18,555 nt of DNA from Gammaproteobacteria bacterium (GCA_005877965.1 VBNP01000007.1:1-18555), one strand, 5' to 3'; positions 7,873 to 15,690 are shown, counted from the first letter of the stretch. Made by a program: numbers and translations. The notes: generated by a model from the letters alone, not told the origin.

Positions 7873-8663
7873 AGCAGTACCTGGAGCTGATGCGTCGGAT
7901 CCGGACCGAGGGCGTGCGCAAGGGCGACCGCACCGGCACCGGCACCTTGTCGGTGTTTGCGCACCAGATGCGCTTCGATCTCACCCGCGGCTTCCCGCTG
8001 GTCACCACCAGGAAGATCCACGTACGCTCGGTGGTGTACGAGCTGCTGTGGTTCCTGCGCGGCGACACCAACGTCGCCTGGCTGCGCGAGCACGGCGTCA
8101 CGATCTGGGACGAGTGGGCGGATGCGCACGGCGAGCTCGGCCCGGTCTACGGCAGCCAGTGGCGCGCCTGGCCGGCAGCCGACGGGCGCACCATCGACCA
8201 GATCGCCCAGGCGGTCGAGCGGCTCAGGACCGACCCTGATTCGCGCCGCATCATGGTCAGCGCCTGGAACGTGGGTGAGCTCGAGCGCATGCGGCTCATG
8301 CCCTGCCATGCGTTCTTCCAGTTCCACGTGGCCGCCGGGCGCCTGTCGTGCCAGCTCTACCAGCGCAGCGCGGATGTGTTTCTCGGCGTACCGTTCAACA
8401 TCGCCAGCTACGCGCTGCTCACGCACCTGTTCGCGCAGCAGTGCGATCTCAAGCCCGGCGAGCTCGTCTGGACCGGCGGGGACTGCCACCTGTACCTGAA
8501 TCATCTCGAGCAGGCGGACCTGCAGCTCGCGCGCACGCCGTTCGCGCCGGCGCAGCTGCTGATCCGCCGCCGCCCGGCGAGCATTTTCGCTTATCAGTAC
8601 GAGGACTTCGAGTTCGTGAATTACCAGCATCATGCGCCGATCAGGGCGCCGGTGGCGGTGTGA
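7869..8663 (+). CDS. thyA: Thymidylate synthase
   Basis: ThyA methylates dUMP to dTMP using 5,10-methylenetetrahydrofolate and releases dihydrofolate, which DHFR (folA, also in this window) recycles. At 264 residues it is the same length as E. coli ThyA. The catalytic cysteine is Cys146 in MPCHAFF, the phosphate-binding arginine lies in RTGTG (21-25), and QLYQRSADVFLGVPFN follows. The start is the ATG at 7869 that overlaps the lgt stop by four bases; a longer frame exists upstream but only as an out-of-frame read of lgt. Its own stop overlaps the GTG start of the SET-domain gene. No strong ribosome binding site precedes it, as expected for translation coupled to lgt. Confidence 0.98.
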   Translation: MKQYLELMRRIRTEGVRKGDRTGTGTLSVFAHQMRFDLTRGFPLVTTRKIHVRSVVYELLWFLRGDTNVAWLREHGVTIWDEWADAHGELGPVYGSQWRAWPAADGRTIDQIAQAVERLRTDPDSRRIMVSAWNVGELERMRLMPCHAFFQFHVAAGRLSCQLYQRSADVFLGVPFNIASYALLTHLFAQQCDLKPGELVWTGGDCHLYLNHLEQADLQLARTPFAPAQLLIRRRPASIFAYQYEDFEFVNYQHHAPIRAPVAV

Positions 8664-9169
8664 ACAGGGCAGACACCGGCGCTCAGGCGCCGCTGCTCGA
8701 GGTGCGCGATTCGCCCCTCCACGGCCTGGGTGTATTCGCCGTGCGGCGCATCCCGCGCGGCACGCGCGTCATCGAGTACCTGGGCGAGCGCGTGTCGCAT
8801 ACCGAAGCGGATCGCCGTTACGACCACGACGGTGCGGGCGATAACCATACCTTCCTGTTCATCCTCGACTCGCATACCGTGATCGACGCCGGCGTCGATG
8901 GCAACGAGGCGCGCTTCGTGAACCATTCCTGCGAGCCGAACTGTGAATCGGTGATTGAGAGCCAGCGCGTGTACATCGACGCGATCCGCACCATCGAACC
9001 GGGCGAGGAGCTCACTTACGACTACCAGCTGCAGCGCGAAGCGGACGACCCGCCGGACATCGACGCCGTCTTCGCGTGCCGCTGCGGCCTGGAACGCTGC
9101 CGCGGCAGCATGCTGTGGCCGCCGCCGCGCGCGCCGCGGCCGCAGGGGCGACGCGGCCGCCGCCGCTGA
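8660..9169 (+). CDS. Small SET-domain protein lysine methyltransferase with post-SET cysteines
   Basis: The 169-residue product is almost entirely a SET domain, the SAM-dependent lysine methyltransferase fold best known from histone methyltransferases. Visible motifs are HGLGVFA (21-27) for SAM binding, EYLGE (39-43), NHSCEPNC (88-95), the catalytic-tyrosine region ELTYDY (117-122), and a post-SET CRCG-x3-CRG with Cys140, Cys142 and Cys147. With Cys91 these can form the zinc site of post-SET enzymes. The tail is Arg/Pro-rich and basic. The GTG start at 8660 overlaps the thyA stop (GTGA), so the two are translationally coupled. The frame remains open upstream within thyA, but homology begins after this GTG. 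Similar small SET proteins occur in many bacteria; their protein targets are mostly unknown. The target here cannot be deduced. Confidence 0.92.
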   Translation: MNRADTGAQAPLLEVRDSPLHGLGVFAVRRIPRGTRVIEYLGERVSHTEADRRYDHDGAGDNHTFLFILDSHTVIDAGVDGNEARFVNHSCEPNCESVIESQRVYIDAIRTIEPGEELTYDYQLQREADDPPDIDAVFACRCGLERCRGSMLWPPPRAPRPQGRRGRRR

Positions 9170-9193
9170 GCAGCGCCGCGGCGGGCAATCCAC

Positions 9194-11053
9194 ATGAACA
9201 ACTCGCGTCGCGTCAGCGTGTCCGCGGTGGTCGGCGCCATGGGGATCGTCTACGGCGACATCGGCACGAGCCCGCTGTACGCGCTGCAGTCGGCGCTCGA
9301 TGCCGCCGGCGGTTTTGACGCCGAGGTGGTGCTCGGCGTGCTGTCGCTGGTCTTCTGGAGCCTCGCCATCTCCGTCACCCTCAAGTACGTCACGGTCATC
9401 ATGCGGGCCGACAACGAGGGGGAGGGCGGGATCCTGGCGCTGTTCGCCCTCGCCCAACGGCGCCTCATCACCGGCAGCACCTGGGCGAAAGTGGCCGTGG
9501 CGCTGGCGCTGATCGGCACCGCGTTCTTCTTCTGCGATGCGCTCATCACGCCGGCGATCTCGGTGCTGGGCGCCGTCGAGGGCCTGGAGGTGCTGAACCC
9601 GGGCTTAAAGAGTGGCGTGGTCCCGGTCACGATCATCGTCATCGCCGGGCTGTTTGCCTATCAGCGCCACGGTACCGCCCGAGTGGCCCGCCTGTTCGGG
9701 CCGATCATGCTGCTCTGGTTCGTGGTGATCGGGGTCATCGGCGTCATTCCCATCGTCCGCAGCCCGCAGATCCTGCTGGCCCTGAATCCCCTGCACGGCA
9801 TCGGTCTGCTGGTCCATCGCGCGCCGGTGGCGCTGGCGATCATCGGGGCGGTGTTCCTGGTGATCACCGGCGGCGAGGCGCTGTATGCGGACATGGGCCA
9901 GTTCGGCCGGCGACCGGTGCGTATCGCGTGGTTCGCGCTGGTGGGGCCGGCGCTGGTGATCAACTACTTCGGGCAGGGCGCCCTGCTGCTCGAGCTCGGC
10001 AAACCCGTCGAGCATCCGCTCTATCACCTGGTATCCGCCGCGGTGCTGCCGTGGATGGTGATGCTGGCGACCGCCGCCGCGATCATCGCCTCGCAGGCCA
10101 CGATCTCCGGCGCCTTTTCCATGGCCCGCCAGGCGGTGCACCTGGACCTGCTGCCGCGGCTGCGCGTGCTGCAAACCTCGGCGCTCGAGCAGGGCCAGAT
10201 CTACGTGCCGATCGTGAACTGGCTGGTGTTTCCCGCGGTCATCGCCTTCGTGGTCGGCTTCGGCTCCTCCGATGCCCTGGGGAGCGCCTACGGTGCCGCG
10301 GTGGTCGGCACCATGGTCGTCACCACCATCCTCGGCGCGTTCGTCGCCGCTACGCAGTGGAACTGGCCGAAATGGCAGGTGGCGGGCCTGTTCGGCCTGA
10401 TGCTGGTGGCCGACAGCGCGTTCGTCGCCGGCAACCTGACCAAGGTGCCTACCGGGGGATGGATTCCGCTGACGCTCGGGGCGGCGCTGTGCCTGATATT
10501 CACCACCTGGCGCAGCGGGCGCCTCGAGCTGCGTGCGGCGCTGGCGAAGATGGCCGTGCCGCGCAGCGAGCTGGCAAAGCTGGTCGCCGGCGTGCATCGC
10601 GTGCCCGGGACGGGCGTGTTCCTGGCCAGCAATGCCAATCTGGTGCCGTCGGCGCTGATCCGCAACATCGAGCACAACTGTGTCGTGCACCAGCGTGTCA
10701 TCATTCTCAACGTCGAGATCGCCGACACGCCGCGTCAGGATCCGGTGCGGCGCCTGCGCATCGAAGAGCCGCTGCCGGGCGTGCATTGCATCAGCGCGCG
10801 CTTCGGCTTCATGGAAACGCCGGATGTGGCCGAAGCCCTCAAGGCGTGCCGCGCACGCGGCCTGCGGGTGTTCACCGAGGACAGCTCGTTCTTCGTCGGC
10901 CGTCACGTGGTGCGCGCCCGGCCGCTACCGGGGCTGCGCGGATTACAGCGCCGCCTGTTTGCGCGCATGCAGCAATACAGCACCCAGGCCGCGGAGTTCT
11001 TCCGCATGCCGTTCCGCGATGTCGTCATCCTGAACACCGCGGTGGAGATCTGA
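9194..11053 (+). CDS. kup: Low-affinity potassium uptake transporter Kup
   Basis: Kup carries out proton-coupled potassium uptake across the inner membrane. The 619-residue protein matches E. coli Kup (622). The signature GDIGTSPLYAL begins at residue 21, followed by about twelve hydrophobic segments up to about residue 430 and then a soluble C-terminal domain. ADNEGEGGILALFAL in the second/third segment region and GGEALYADMGQFG further on are characteristic of the KUP/HAK/KT family. The ATG at 9194 is well placed for the family N-terminus, although the upstream ribosome binding site is weak. It lies 24 bp after the SET-domain gene and is probably in the same transcript. A potassium transporter between thyA and folA has no obvious pathway link with them. 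Confidence 0.97.
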   Translation: MNNSRRVSVSAVVGAMGIVYGDIGTSPLYALQSALDAAGGFDAEVVLGVLSLVFWSLAISVTLKYVTVIMRADNEGEGGILALFALAQRRLITGSTWAKVAVALALIGTAFFFCDALITPAISVLGAVEGLEVLNPGLKSGVVPVTIIVIAGLFAYQRHGTARVARLFGPIMLLWFVVIGVIGVIPIVRSPQILLALNPLHGIGLLVHRAPVALAIIGAVFLVITGGEALYADMGQFGRRPVRIAWFALVGPALVINYFGQGALLLELGKPVEHPLYHLVSAAVLPWMVMLATAAAIIASQATISGAFSMARQAVHLDLLPRLRVLQTSALEQGQIYVPIVNWLVFPAVIAFVVGFGSSDALGSAYGAAVVGTMVVTTILGAFVAATQWNWPKWQVAGLFGLMLVADSAFVAGNLTKVPTGGWIPLTLGAALCLIFTTWRSGRLELRAALAKMAVPRSELAKLVAGVHRVPGTGVFLASNANLVPSALIRNIEHNCVVHQRVIILNVEIADTPRQDPVRRLRIEEPLPGVHCISARFGFMETPDVAEALKACRARGLRVFTEDSSFFVGRHVVRARPLPGLRGLQRRLFARMQQYSTQAAEFFRMPFRDVVILNTAVEI

Positions 11054-11077
11054 TCCACCGTCGACGACGCACGACGG
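11041..11077 (+). terminator. Two tandem small hairpins at the end of kup
   Basis: GGTGGA (11041-11046) pairs with TCCACC (11054-11059) around a 7-nt loop that contains the kup stop codon. Immediately after, CCGTCG (11058-11063) pairs with CGACGG (11072-11077) around an 8-nt loop. The two share two bases and so would compete. Neither is followed by a U-run, so they may attenuate or be processing sites rather than true terminators. Confidence 0.3.
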
Positions 11078-11101
11078 ATGGCTTTCCAGGCGCCACGCTG
11101 C

Positions 11102-11108
11102 TAATAAT
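11102..11108 (+). promoter_or_regulatory. Possible -10 element directly before folA
   Basis: TAATAAT ends seven bases before the folA ATG at 11115. It is a good -10-like heptamer in otherwise GC-rich DNA. If used, transcription would begin at or next to the start codon, giving a leaderless folA message. No -35 match is visible about 17 bp upstream, and no clear Shine-Dalgarno sequence precedes the ATG, which fits but does not prove the idea. Confidence 0.3.
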
Positions 11109-11114
11109 GCGCGG

Positions 11115-11642
11115 ATGAGCGCCGCGCAGCCGCTGGTTTCGCTGATCGTTGCGATGGCGCAGAACGGCGTCATTGGCCGGGGCAACGCGCTGCCGTGGCG
11201 TCTGCCGAAGGATCTGAAGCGCTTCAAGTCCTTCACGCTCGGTAAACCCGTGCTCATGGGCCGCAAGACCTTCGAGTCCATCGGCCGCGCGCTTCCCGAG
11301 CGCGCCAATCTGGTGCTGACGCGGGATCGCGGCTGGTTCGCAGCCGGCGTGCTGATCGTGCACTCGGTGGAGGAGGCGCTCGCGCACGCCGGCGGGTGCG
11401 ATGAGCTGGTGGCGATTGGCGGCGCGGAGGTCTATCGGCTGGTGCTGCCGTTTGCGCGCCGCATCTACCTCACCCACGTGCATGCCGACGTACCGGGCGA
11501 CACCTTCTTTCCCGGTTTCGACCCCACCCAATGGACCGACGTCGAATGCAACATGCATCCGGCGGATGAGGATCACGCCTATCCCGTCACGTTCGTGACG
11601 CTCGAGCGCCGCACCGCACCGCAGGCGCCGCGACATCACTAG
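11115..11642 (+). CDS. folA: Dihydrofolate reductase
   Basis: DHFR reduces dihydrofolate to tetrahydrofolate with NADPH, restoring the cofactor that ThyA consumes; it is the trimethoprim target. The 175-residue protein shows the active-site stretch LPWRLPKDL with the catalytic acid Asp33, the NADPH-binding GRKTFESIGRALP (49-61), and IGGAEVY (101-107). Length is normal for chromosomal bacterial DHFR (E. coli 159), with a short basic C-terminal tail. It lies 61 bp after kup, a larger gap than the other joints in this gene run, so it may have its own promoter. It is convergent with kmo; the 51-bp space between holds only a weak hairpin. Confidence 0.98.
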   Translation: MSAAQPLVSLIVAMAQNGVIGRGNALPWRLPKDLKRFKSFTLGKPVLMGRKTFESIGRALPERANLVLTRDRGWFAAGVLIVHSVEEALAHAGGCDELVAIGGAEVYRLVLPFARRIYLTHVHADVPGDTFFPGFDPTQWTDVECNMHPADEDHAYPVTFVTLERRTAPQAPRHH

Positions 11643-11648
11643 GTGTCT

Positions 11649-11662
11649 CACGCGGCGGCGTG
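11649..11662. terminator. Weak hairpin between convergent folA and kmo
   Basis: CACGC (11649-11653) and GCGTG (11658-11662) can pair around a GGCG loop in the 51-bp gap between the folA and kmo stop codons. Without a U-run on either strand this is a poor intrinsic terminator. I list it because it is the only structure seen at this convergent junction. Confidence 0.25.
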
Positions 11663-11693
11663 GGTGAGCGGCCCGCTGGCGCGTGGCGCGCGC

Positions 11694-13052
11694 TCAGGTT
11701 ATCGGCGGCAGGCGTTCCCGGACCAGCTGTTCCGCGCGGGCCGGATCCGGCTCGCGCCCCGGTCCCGGGTCGAGCTCGTCCAGCAGCTGCGCCTGCACCG
11801 CCCCGCGCCGCAGCGCCTCGGCGTACGGAATCTCCGGGTGGAACATCACCATTGAATAGCGCGGGATGAAGCGGTCGGGAAAGCGCCGCTCCAGCGCCAT
11901 GGCGAGCTCCTTGCGGCGCACGAAGCGCGCATCCAGCACCGCATCGCGCATCTCGGCGTAGTTCTCCAGGGCCATCTGCGCAATGGCCGCCGCGTTCGGG
12001 CGGCGCGACTGCTCGAGCTGCGCGAACACCGTCGGCCAGTCTGCCTGCCGCTGCTCGAGGAGCGCATCGAGCACCGCGCAGTCCTCGAACGCGGCATTCA
12101 TGCCCTGGCCGTGAAAGGGAACGATGGCATGGGCGGCATCGCCCAGCAGCAGCACGCGGCCCGCGACGTGCCAGGCCGTGACGTGCACGGTGCCGAGCTG
12201 GCCCTGCGGGTGGCTCGCGAACTCGGCGAGCAGGTCCGGCATGTGGGGCACCACGTCCGCGAACTGGCTGTGGAAGAACTCCGCGACCGCCCGCTGCGTG
12301 GCAAGCATGGCGAAGCTCACCGCGCCCGAGCGCGCCAGGAACAGCGTCGCGGTAAAGCTGCCGTCGGTGTTGGGCAGCGCGATCAGCATGAAGCCGCCGC
12401 GCGGCCAGATGTGCAGCGCATCGCGCTCGAGCGCCTGCCGGCCGGTTGCGGGCGGCACGGCCAGCTCCTTGTAGTCGTGGTCGAGCCACTCCTCGTGCAC
12501 GCTCACCAGCCCGGCGGCCGCCAGGCTGCCGCGCACCGCAGAGCCCGCGCCGTCGGTGGCGATGGTGGGCGTGAGGGCGATCTCGTGCAGCGCGCCGCTC
12601 GCCTGGTCGCGAAAGCGCAGCCGGTCCTCACGCACATCCGCGCCGAGGCACAGCTGGTTGAATCGCACGCTCACAGCCGCATGGCGCGCGGCCTCCTCGA
12701 TGAGAACCCGGTTGAGATCGGCGCGGCCGACCGACCAGATGACCTCGTGCTCGCGCTGGCCGTACGGTTGCAGGGCGGTTTGCCCGCAGCGCTCGTGCAC
12801 CATGCGCCCGCTCATCGGGATGAGCAGCGGACGCACGCGCTCCAGGACGCCGGCGCGCTCCAGGGCGCGCATGCCGCGGGCGGCCAGCGCCAGATTGATG
12901 GAGCGCCCGCGCTCGGGTTGCGCCTGGCGCGGATCGGGCCGGCGCTCATGCAGCATCACCGCCAGTCCGCGCCGCGCCAGCAGCAGTGCGAGCAGCGACC
13001 CCGCCAGGCCCGCGCCGACGATGTTGACCGTCCGGTGCGCCTGCGGGCTCAA
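11694..13052 (-). CDS. kmo: Kynurenine 3-monooxygenase
   Basis: KMO is an FAD- and NADPH-dependent hydroxylase that converts kynurenine to 3-hydroxykynurenine. The 452-residue protein has the dinucleotide-binding GAGLAG (13-18), the KMO-typical GRSINLAL (49-56), DGAG (167-170), and the second FAD motif GDAAH (304-308) with HGQGMN (314-319). It lacks the long hydrophobic C-terminal anchor of mitochondrial KMO and is probably soluble. The start is a TTG (13052-13050) that overlaps the kynU stop as TTGA and has GGGAG just upstream; conserved sequence begins immediately after, so this rare start is credible. It is the last gene of the four-gene operon. With kynU and nbaC present, the 3-hydroxykynurenine branch toward quinolinate is the likely route. 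Confidence 0.96.
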   Translation of the reverse strand: MSPQAHRTVNIVGAGLAGSLLALLLARRGLAVMLHERRPDPRQAQPERGRSINLALAARGMRALERAGVLERVRPLLIPMSGRMVHERCGQTALQPYGQREHEVIWSVGRADLNRVLIEEAARHAAVSVRFNQLCLGADVREDRLRFRDQASGALHEIALTPTIATDGAGSAVRGSLAAAGLVSVHEEWLDHDYKELAVPPATGRQALERDALHIWPRGGFMLIALPNTDGSFTATLFLARSGAVSFAMLATQRAVAEFFHSQFADVVPHMPDLLAEFASHPQGQLGTVHVTAWHVAGRVLLLGDAAHAIVPFHGQGMNAAFEDCAVLDALLEQRQADWPTVFAQLEQSRRPNAAAIAQMALENYAEMRDAVLDARFVRRKELAMALERRFPDRFIPRYSMVMFHPEIPYAEALRRGAVQAQLLDELDPGPGREPDPARAEQLVRERLPPIT

Positions 13053-14356
13053 GCGCTCTCCCGCAGGACTTCGCCGAGCGCGCGGGCGAACTGCCAGGCG
13101 TCTTCAAAGCGGTTGTATAACGGCACCGGCGCCACACGGATGATGTCGGGCGGGCGCCAGTCGCACACCATGCCGCGTGCGCCGAGCGCCTCGAACACGC
13201 GCGTGCCGCGCGCGGCACCGCCCTCGATGCGCAGCGAAAGCTGACAGCCGCGCCGCGCCTTGTCGCTCGGCGTGATGACCTGCACCTGCCCCTGGAGCGG
13301 CCGCAGCAGCTGCTCGAGAAAGTAGCTGAGCTGCACCGACTTCGCGCGCAGCCGTTCCATGCGCGCCTCGGTGAATATCGCCAGCGAGGCAATCAGCGGC
13401 GCGGCGGCGAGGATCGGCGGGTTGCTGATCTGCCAGGCGGCCGCGCCGCCGGCGGCGCGAAACTGCGGCTCCATCTGAAAACGCGTCGTCTCCTCGTGGC
13501 CCCACCAGCCGGCGAGCCGCGCGCCCGGCAGGCCGCCGCTGTGGTGATGGCGCGGCTGCGCGTCCGCGTGACGCTGGTGGACGAAGCAGCCGCCGATGGC
13601 ACCGGGGCCGCCGTTCAGGTACTTGTAACTGCACCACACCGCGAAGTCGGCCGCGGCGTCGTGCAGCGCGAGCGGCGTATTGCCGATGGAATGCGCGAGG
13701 TCGAAGCCGGCAATGCAGCCGTGGCGGTGCGCGGCGCGGACGATGCGCGCGAGGTCGAACGCCTGGCCGGTGCGAAACTGCACCCCCGGCCACAACACCA
13801 GCGCGATCTCCTCGCCGTGCTCCCTGAGGCAGGCCTCGATGGCCTCCTCCGGCACGGTGTCCTCGCCCGCGCGCGGCGCCAGCTCGAGCAACGCAGCGGC
13901 AGGATCGAGGCCCTGCCAGGCGATCTGGGAGGCGACCGCGTGGCGGTCGGAGGAGAACGCGCCCGCCTCCATCAGGATGCGGGTGCGCCGGCCCGCCGGG
14001 CGGTAGAAGCTCGCCAGCATCAGGTGCAGGTTCACCGTGAGCGAATTCATGGCGACCACTTCCGCGGGGTGTGCGCCGGTGAGGGCTGCGAGCCCGGCGG
14101 TCAGGTTCTCGTGATAAGGCAGCCACGGCCGCCGCGCGTGCTCGTGACCCTGCACGCCGAGCCGCGCCCACTCATCGAGCTCCTCGGTCACCAGCTCGCG
14201 GGCTGCGAGCGGCAGCAGCCCCAGGGAATGACCGCACAGGTAGACGAGCGGCTCGCCGCGCGCATTGCGCGGCAGCGCGAAGCGCTCGCGAAAGCCGCGC
14301 AGCGGGTCGAGCGCATCGCGGGACCGCGCGGCCTCCAGGGTCGAATCCCCGCTCAT
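13049..14356 (-). CDS. kynU: Kynureninase
   Basis: Kynureninase is a PLP enzyme of the aminotransferase fold that splits 3-hydroxykynurenine (or kynurenine) into 3-hydroxyanthranilate (or anthranilate) and alanine. The 435-residue protein shows the CGHSLGLLP N-terminal region (41-49), MNSLTVNLHL (103-112), the FDLAHSIGN block with the PLP-binding aspartate (218-226), and the PLP lysine Lys245 in CSYKYLNGGPG. The ATG at 14356 overlaps the stop of the cyclase-family gene upstream (ATGA) and has GAGG about eight bases before it. Its own stop overlaps the TTG of kmo. Pairing with kmo suggests 3-hydroxykynurenine is the physiological substrate. Confidence 0.97.
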   Translation of the reverse strand: MSGDSTLEAARSRDALDPLRGFRERFALPRNARGEPLVYLCGHSLGLLPLAARELVTEELDEWARLGVQGHEHARRPWLPYHENLTAGLAALTGAHPAEVVAMNSLTVNLHLMLASFYRPAGRRTRILMEAGAFSSDRHAVASQIAWQGLDPAAALLELAPRAGEDTVPEEAIEACLREHGEEIALVLWPGVQFRTGQAFDLARIVRAAHRHGCIAGFDLAHSIGNTPLALHDAAADFAVWCSYKYLNGGPGAIGGCFVHQRHADAQPRHHHSGGLPGARLAGWWGHEETTRFQMEPQFRAAGGAAAWQISNPPILAAAPLIASLAIFTEARMERLRAKSVQLSYFLEQLLRPLQGQVQVITPSDKARRGCQLSLRIEGGAARGTRVFEALGARGMVCDWRPPDIIRVAPVPLYNRFEDAWQFARALGEVLRESA

Positions 14357-15177
14357 GATGCCGACCTCACCAACCGGTACAGCAGCGGGCGGCTCGGCAC
14401 CGCATCCCCGCCGAGCGCCGGCACCTGCAGCTCCAGCAGGTAGGCGCCGTCGGGGAGCTCGTCCGGCATGAAGGCGAGCTCGGTAATGGTGGCGCCGGGC
14501 CGCGCCGCGGCGCCCAGCTGCGCCGAGCCCGGCGGCAGCCCGAAAAAAATGCGGTGCGCCGTGAGCCGGCCCTCGTCATGCGCGCGATCGATCGAGGGCA
14601 CATCGACGATGAGGTGCAGGATGCCGCGGCTGACCAGCAGCCGCGCCGCCTCCTGCGACAGGTAAGGGGGCGGTTCTGCGCTGTAGTCACGCGTGCGCTT
14701 GTCCGCGGCGTTAGGCAGGGTGCGGATCAGCAGCGCCTGCGCCTCGAACGGAGCGCTCGCCGGCCAGCCGCGCTCGAGCGCGCGCCGCGTGATGAGCCGG
14801 TCGCTCGCCTGCGGGGCCGGGTCGCTCCCCTCAGCCGCGGCGCGCGGTGCTTCCGCGGTGACCGACAGCAACAGCGCCGGCAGAAATCCCGCCGGCACCA
14901 CCCGCCAGGCATCCAGCCGCTCGTGCGTGAGGTGCCCGACGCATTCGGTGTGCGTGCCGTTGCAGTGCGGGATGAGCGTGATGAGCTCGCAATTGCAGCT
15001 CGCGCCGCGCTCCACCGAGCCCTTGAACCCCGCGGCCTCGAACGGCTGCGAGCTGGCGCGCGGCGCGCCGAAATGACGCGGCTGCGGGCCCGAGAAATCC
15101 AGTGCCAGGGCGAGAATCACCGGCCGCGACACGTCGAACTCGAGCTCGCGGCCGCCGACCGCGATGCGCGCATTCAC
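14353..15177 (-). CDS. Cyclase-family metal-dependent hydrolase, probable kynurenine formamidase
   Basis: The 274-residue protein belongs to the cyclase family (Pfam Cyclase, which includes KynB), whose members are metal hydrolases. The metal-site motif reads HCNGTHTECVGH (71-82). The KynB-type pattern is H-x-G-T-H-x-D-x-P-x-H, so the aspartate becomes Glu78 and the proline becomes Val80, with one extra residue before Gly-Thr. Its place between nbaC and kynU suggests it hydrolyses N-formylkynurenine to kynurenine, the one step otherwise missing between tryptophan dioxygenase and KMO. The GTG start at 15177 directly follows the nbaC TAG stop; GGAG lies about ten bases upstream, and a nearby ATG is out of frame. 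Family membership is confident, the substrate is inferred from context; KynB proper is shorter (about 210 residues). Confidence 0.75.
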   Translation of the reverse strand: MNARIAVGGRELEFDVSRPVILALALDFSGPQPRHFGAPRASSQPFEAAGFKGSVERGASCNCELITLIPHCNGTHTECVGHLTHERLDAWRVVPAGFLPALLLSVTAEAPRAAAEGSDPAPQASDRLITRRALERGWPASAPFEAQALLIRTLPNAADKRTRDYSAEPPPYLSQEAARLLVSRGILHLIVDVPSIDRAHDEGRLTAHRIFFGLPPGSAQLGAAARPGATITELAFMPDELPDGAYLLELQVPALGGDAVPSRPLLYRLVRSAS

Positions 15178-15690
15178 CTACGAGCGCTCCATGACCTTGC
15201 CGCAGCGTGCGCAGGTGCGCTTGGGCTGGCTCGCGAAGAAGCGCTCGAACACCGGCGGAAACTGCTTCTCGATATCGGTGAGCGGGAAGAACTCCTCGTA
15301 CAGGCGCTCACCGCAGTGCTCGCAGTACCACTGGAAGCCATCGAGCTCGCCCGGGCGGCGCGGGCGCTCGATCACCAGGCCCACGGTGTTTGCGGGTCGT
15401 TGCGGCGAATGCGGCAGGTTGGGCGGAATCAGCAGCACTTCGCCGGCGCGGATCGGCACGTCGACCGCGCGGCCGTCCTGCATGGTCCTGAGCACCATGT
15501 CGCCTTCGAGCTGGTAGAAGAATTCCTGCCCCGGGTCGACGTGGTAGTCCTTGCGGGCGTTCGGGCCGCCCACCACCATGATGATGAAATCGCCATCGCG
15601 AAACACGCGCTTGTTGCCCACCGGCGGCTTCAGTTGCGCGCGGTTGGCATCGATCCATTGCCGGAAATTGAACGCTTGCAGGGATTGCAT
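15178..15690 (-). CDS. nbaC: 3-Hydroxyanthranilate 3,4-dioxygenase
   Basis: This Fe(II) cupin enzyme opens the ring of 3-hydroxyanthranilate to 2-amino-3-carboxymuconate semialdehyde, which cyclises spontaneously to quinolinate. The 170-residue protein has the iron ligands His50, Glu56 and His94 (in DYHVDPGQEFF and NLPHSP). It also has two CxxC pairs, Cys123/Cys126 and Cys160/Cys163, forming the rubredoxin-like second metal site of the bacterial enzymes. The ATG at 15690 has a strong GGAGGA five bases upstream, the best ribosome binding site in the operon, as expected for the first gene. The cyclase gene follows with no gap. No downstream nitrobenzoate/2-aminomuconate genes are nearby, which favours NAD synthesis over complete tryptophan degradation. 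Confidence 0.97.
   Translation of the reverse strand: MQSLQAFNFRQWIDANRAQLKPPVGNKRVFRDGDFIIMVVGGPNARKDYHVDPGQEFFYQLEGDMVLRTMQDGRAVDVPIRAGEVLLIPPNLPHSPQRPANTVGLVIERPRRPGELDGFQWYCEHCGERLYEEFFPLTDIEKQFPPVFERFFASQPKRTCARCGKVMERS

Noticed and set aside
12111..13244. Plus-strand open frame opposite kmo and kynU
   Set aside because: It spans the junction of two conserved genes on the other strand; its translation is Arg/Gln/Ala-rich filler without motifs.
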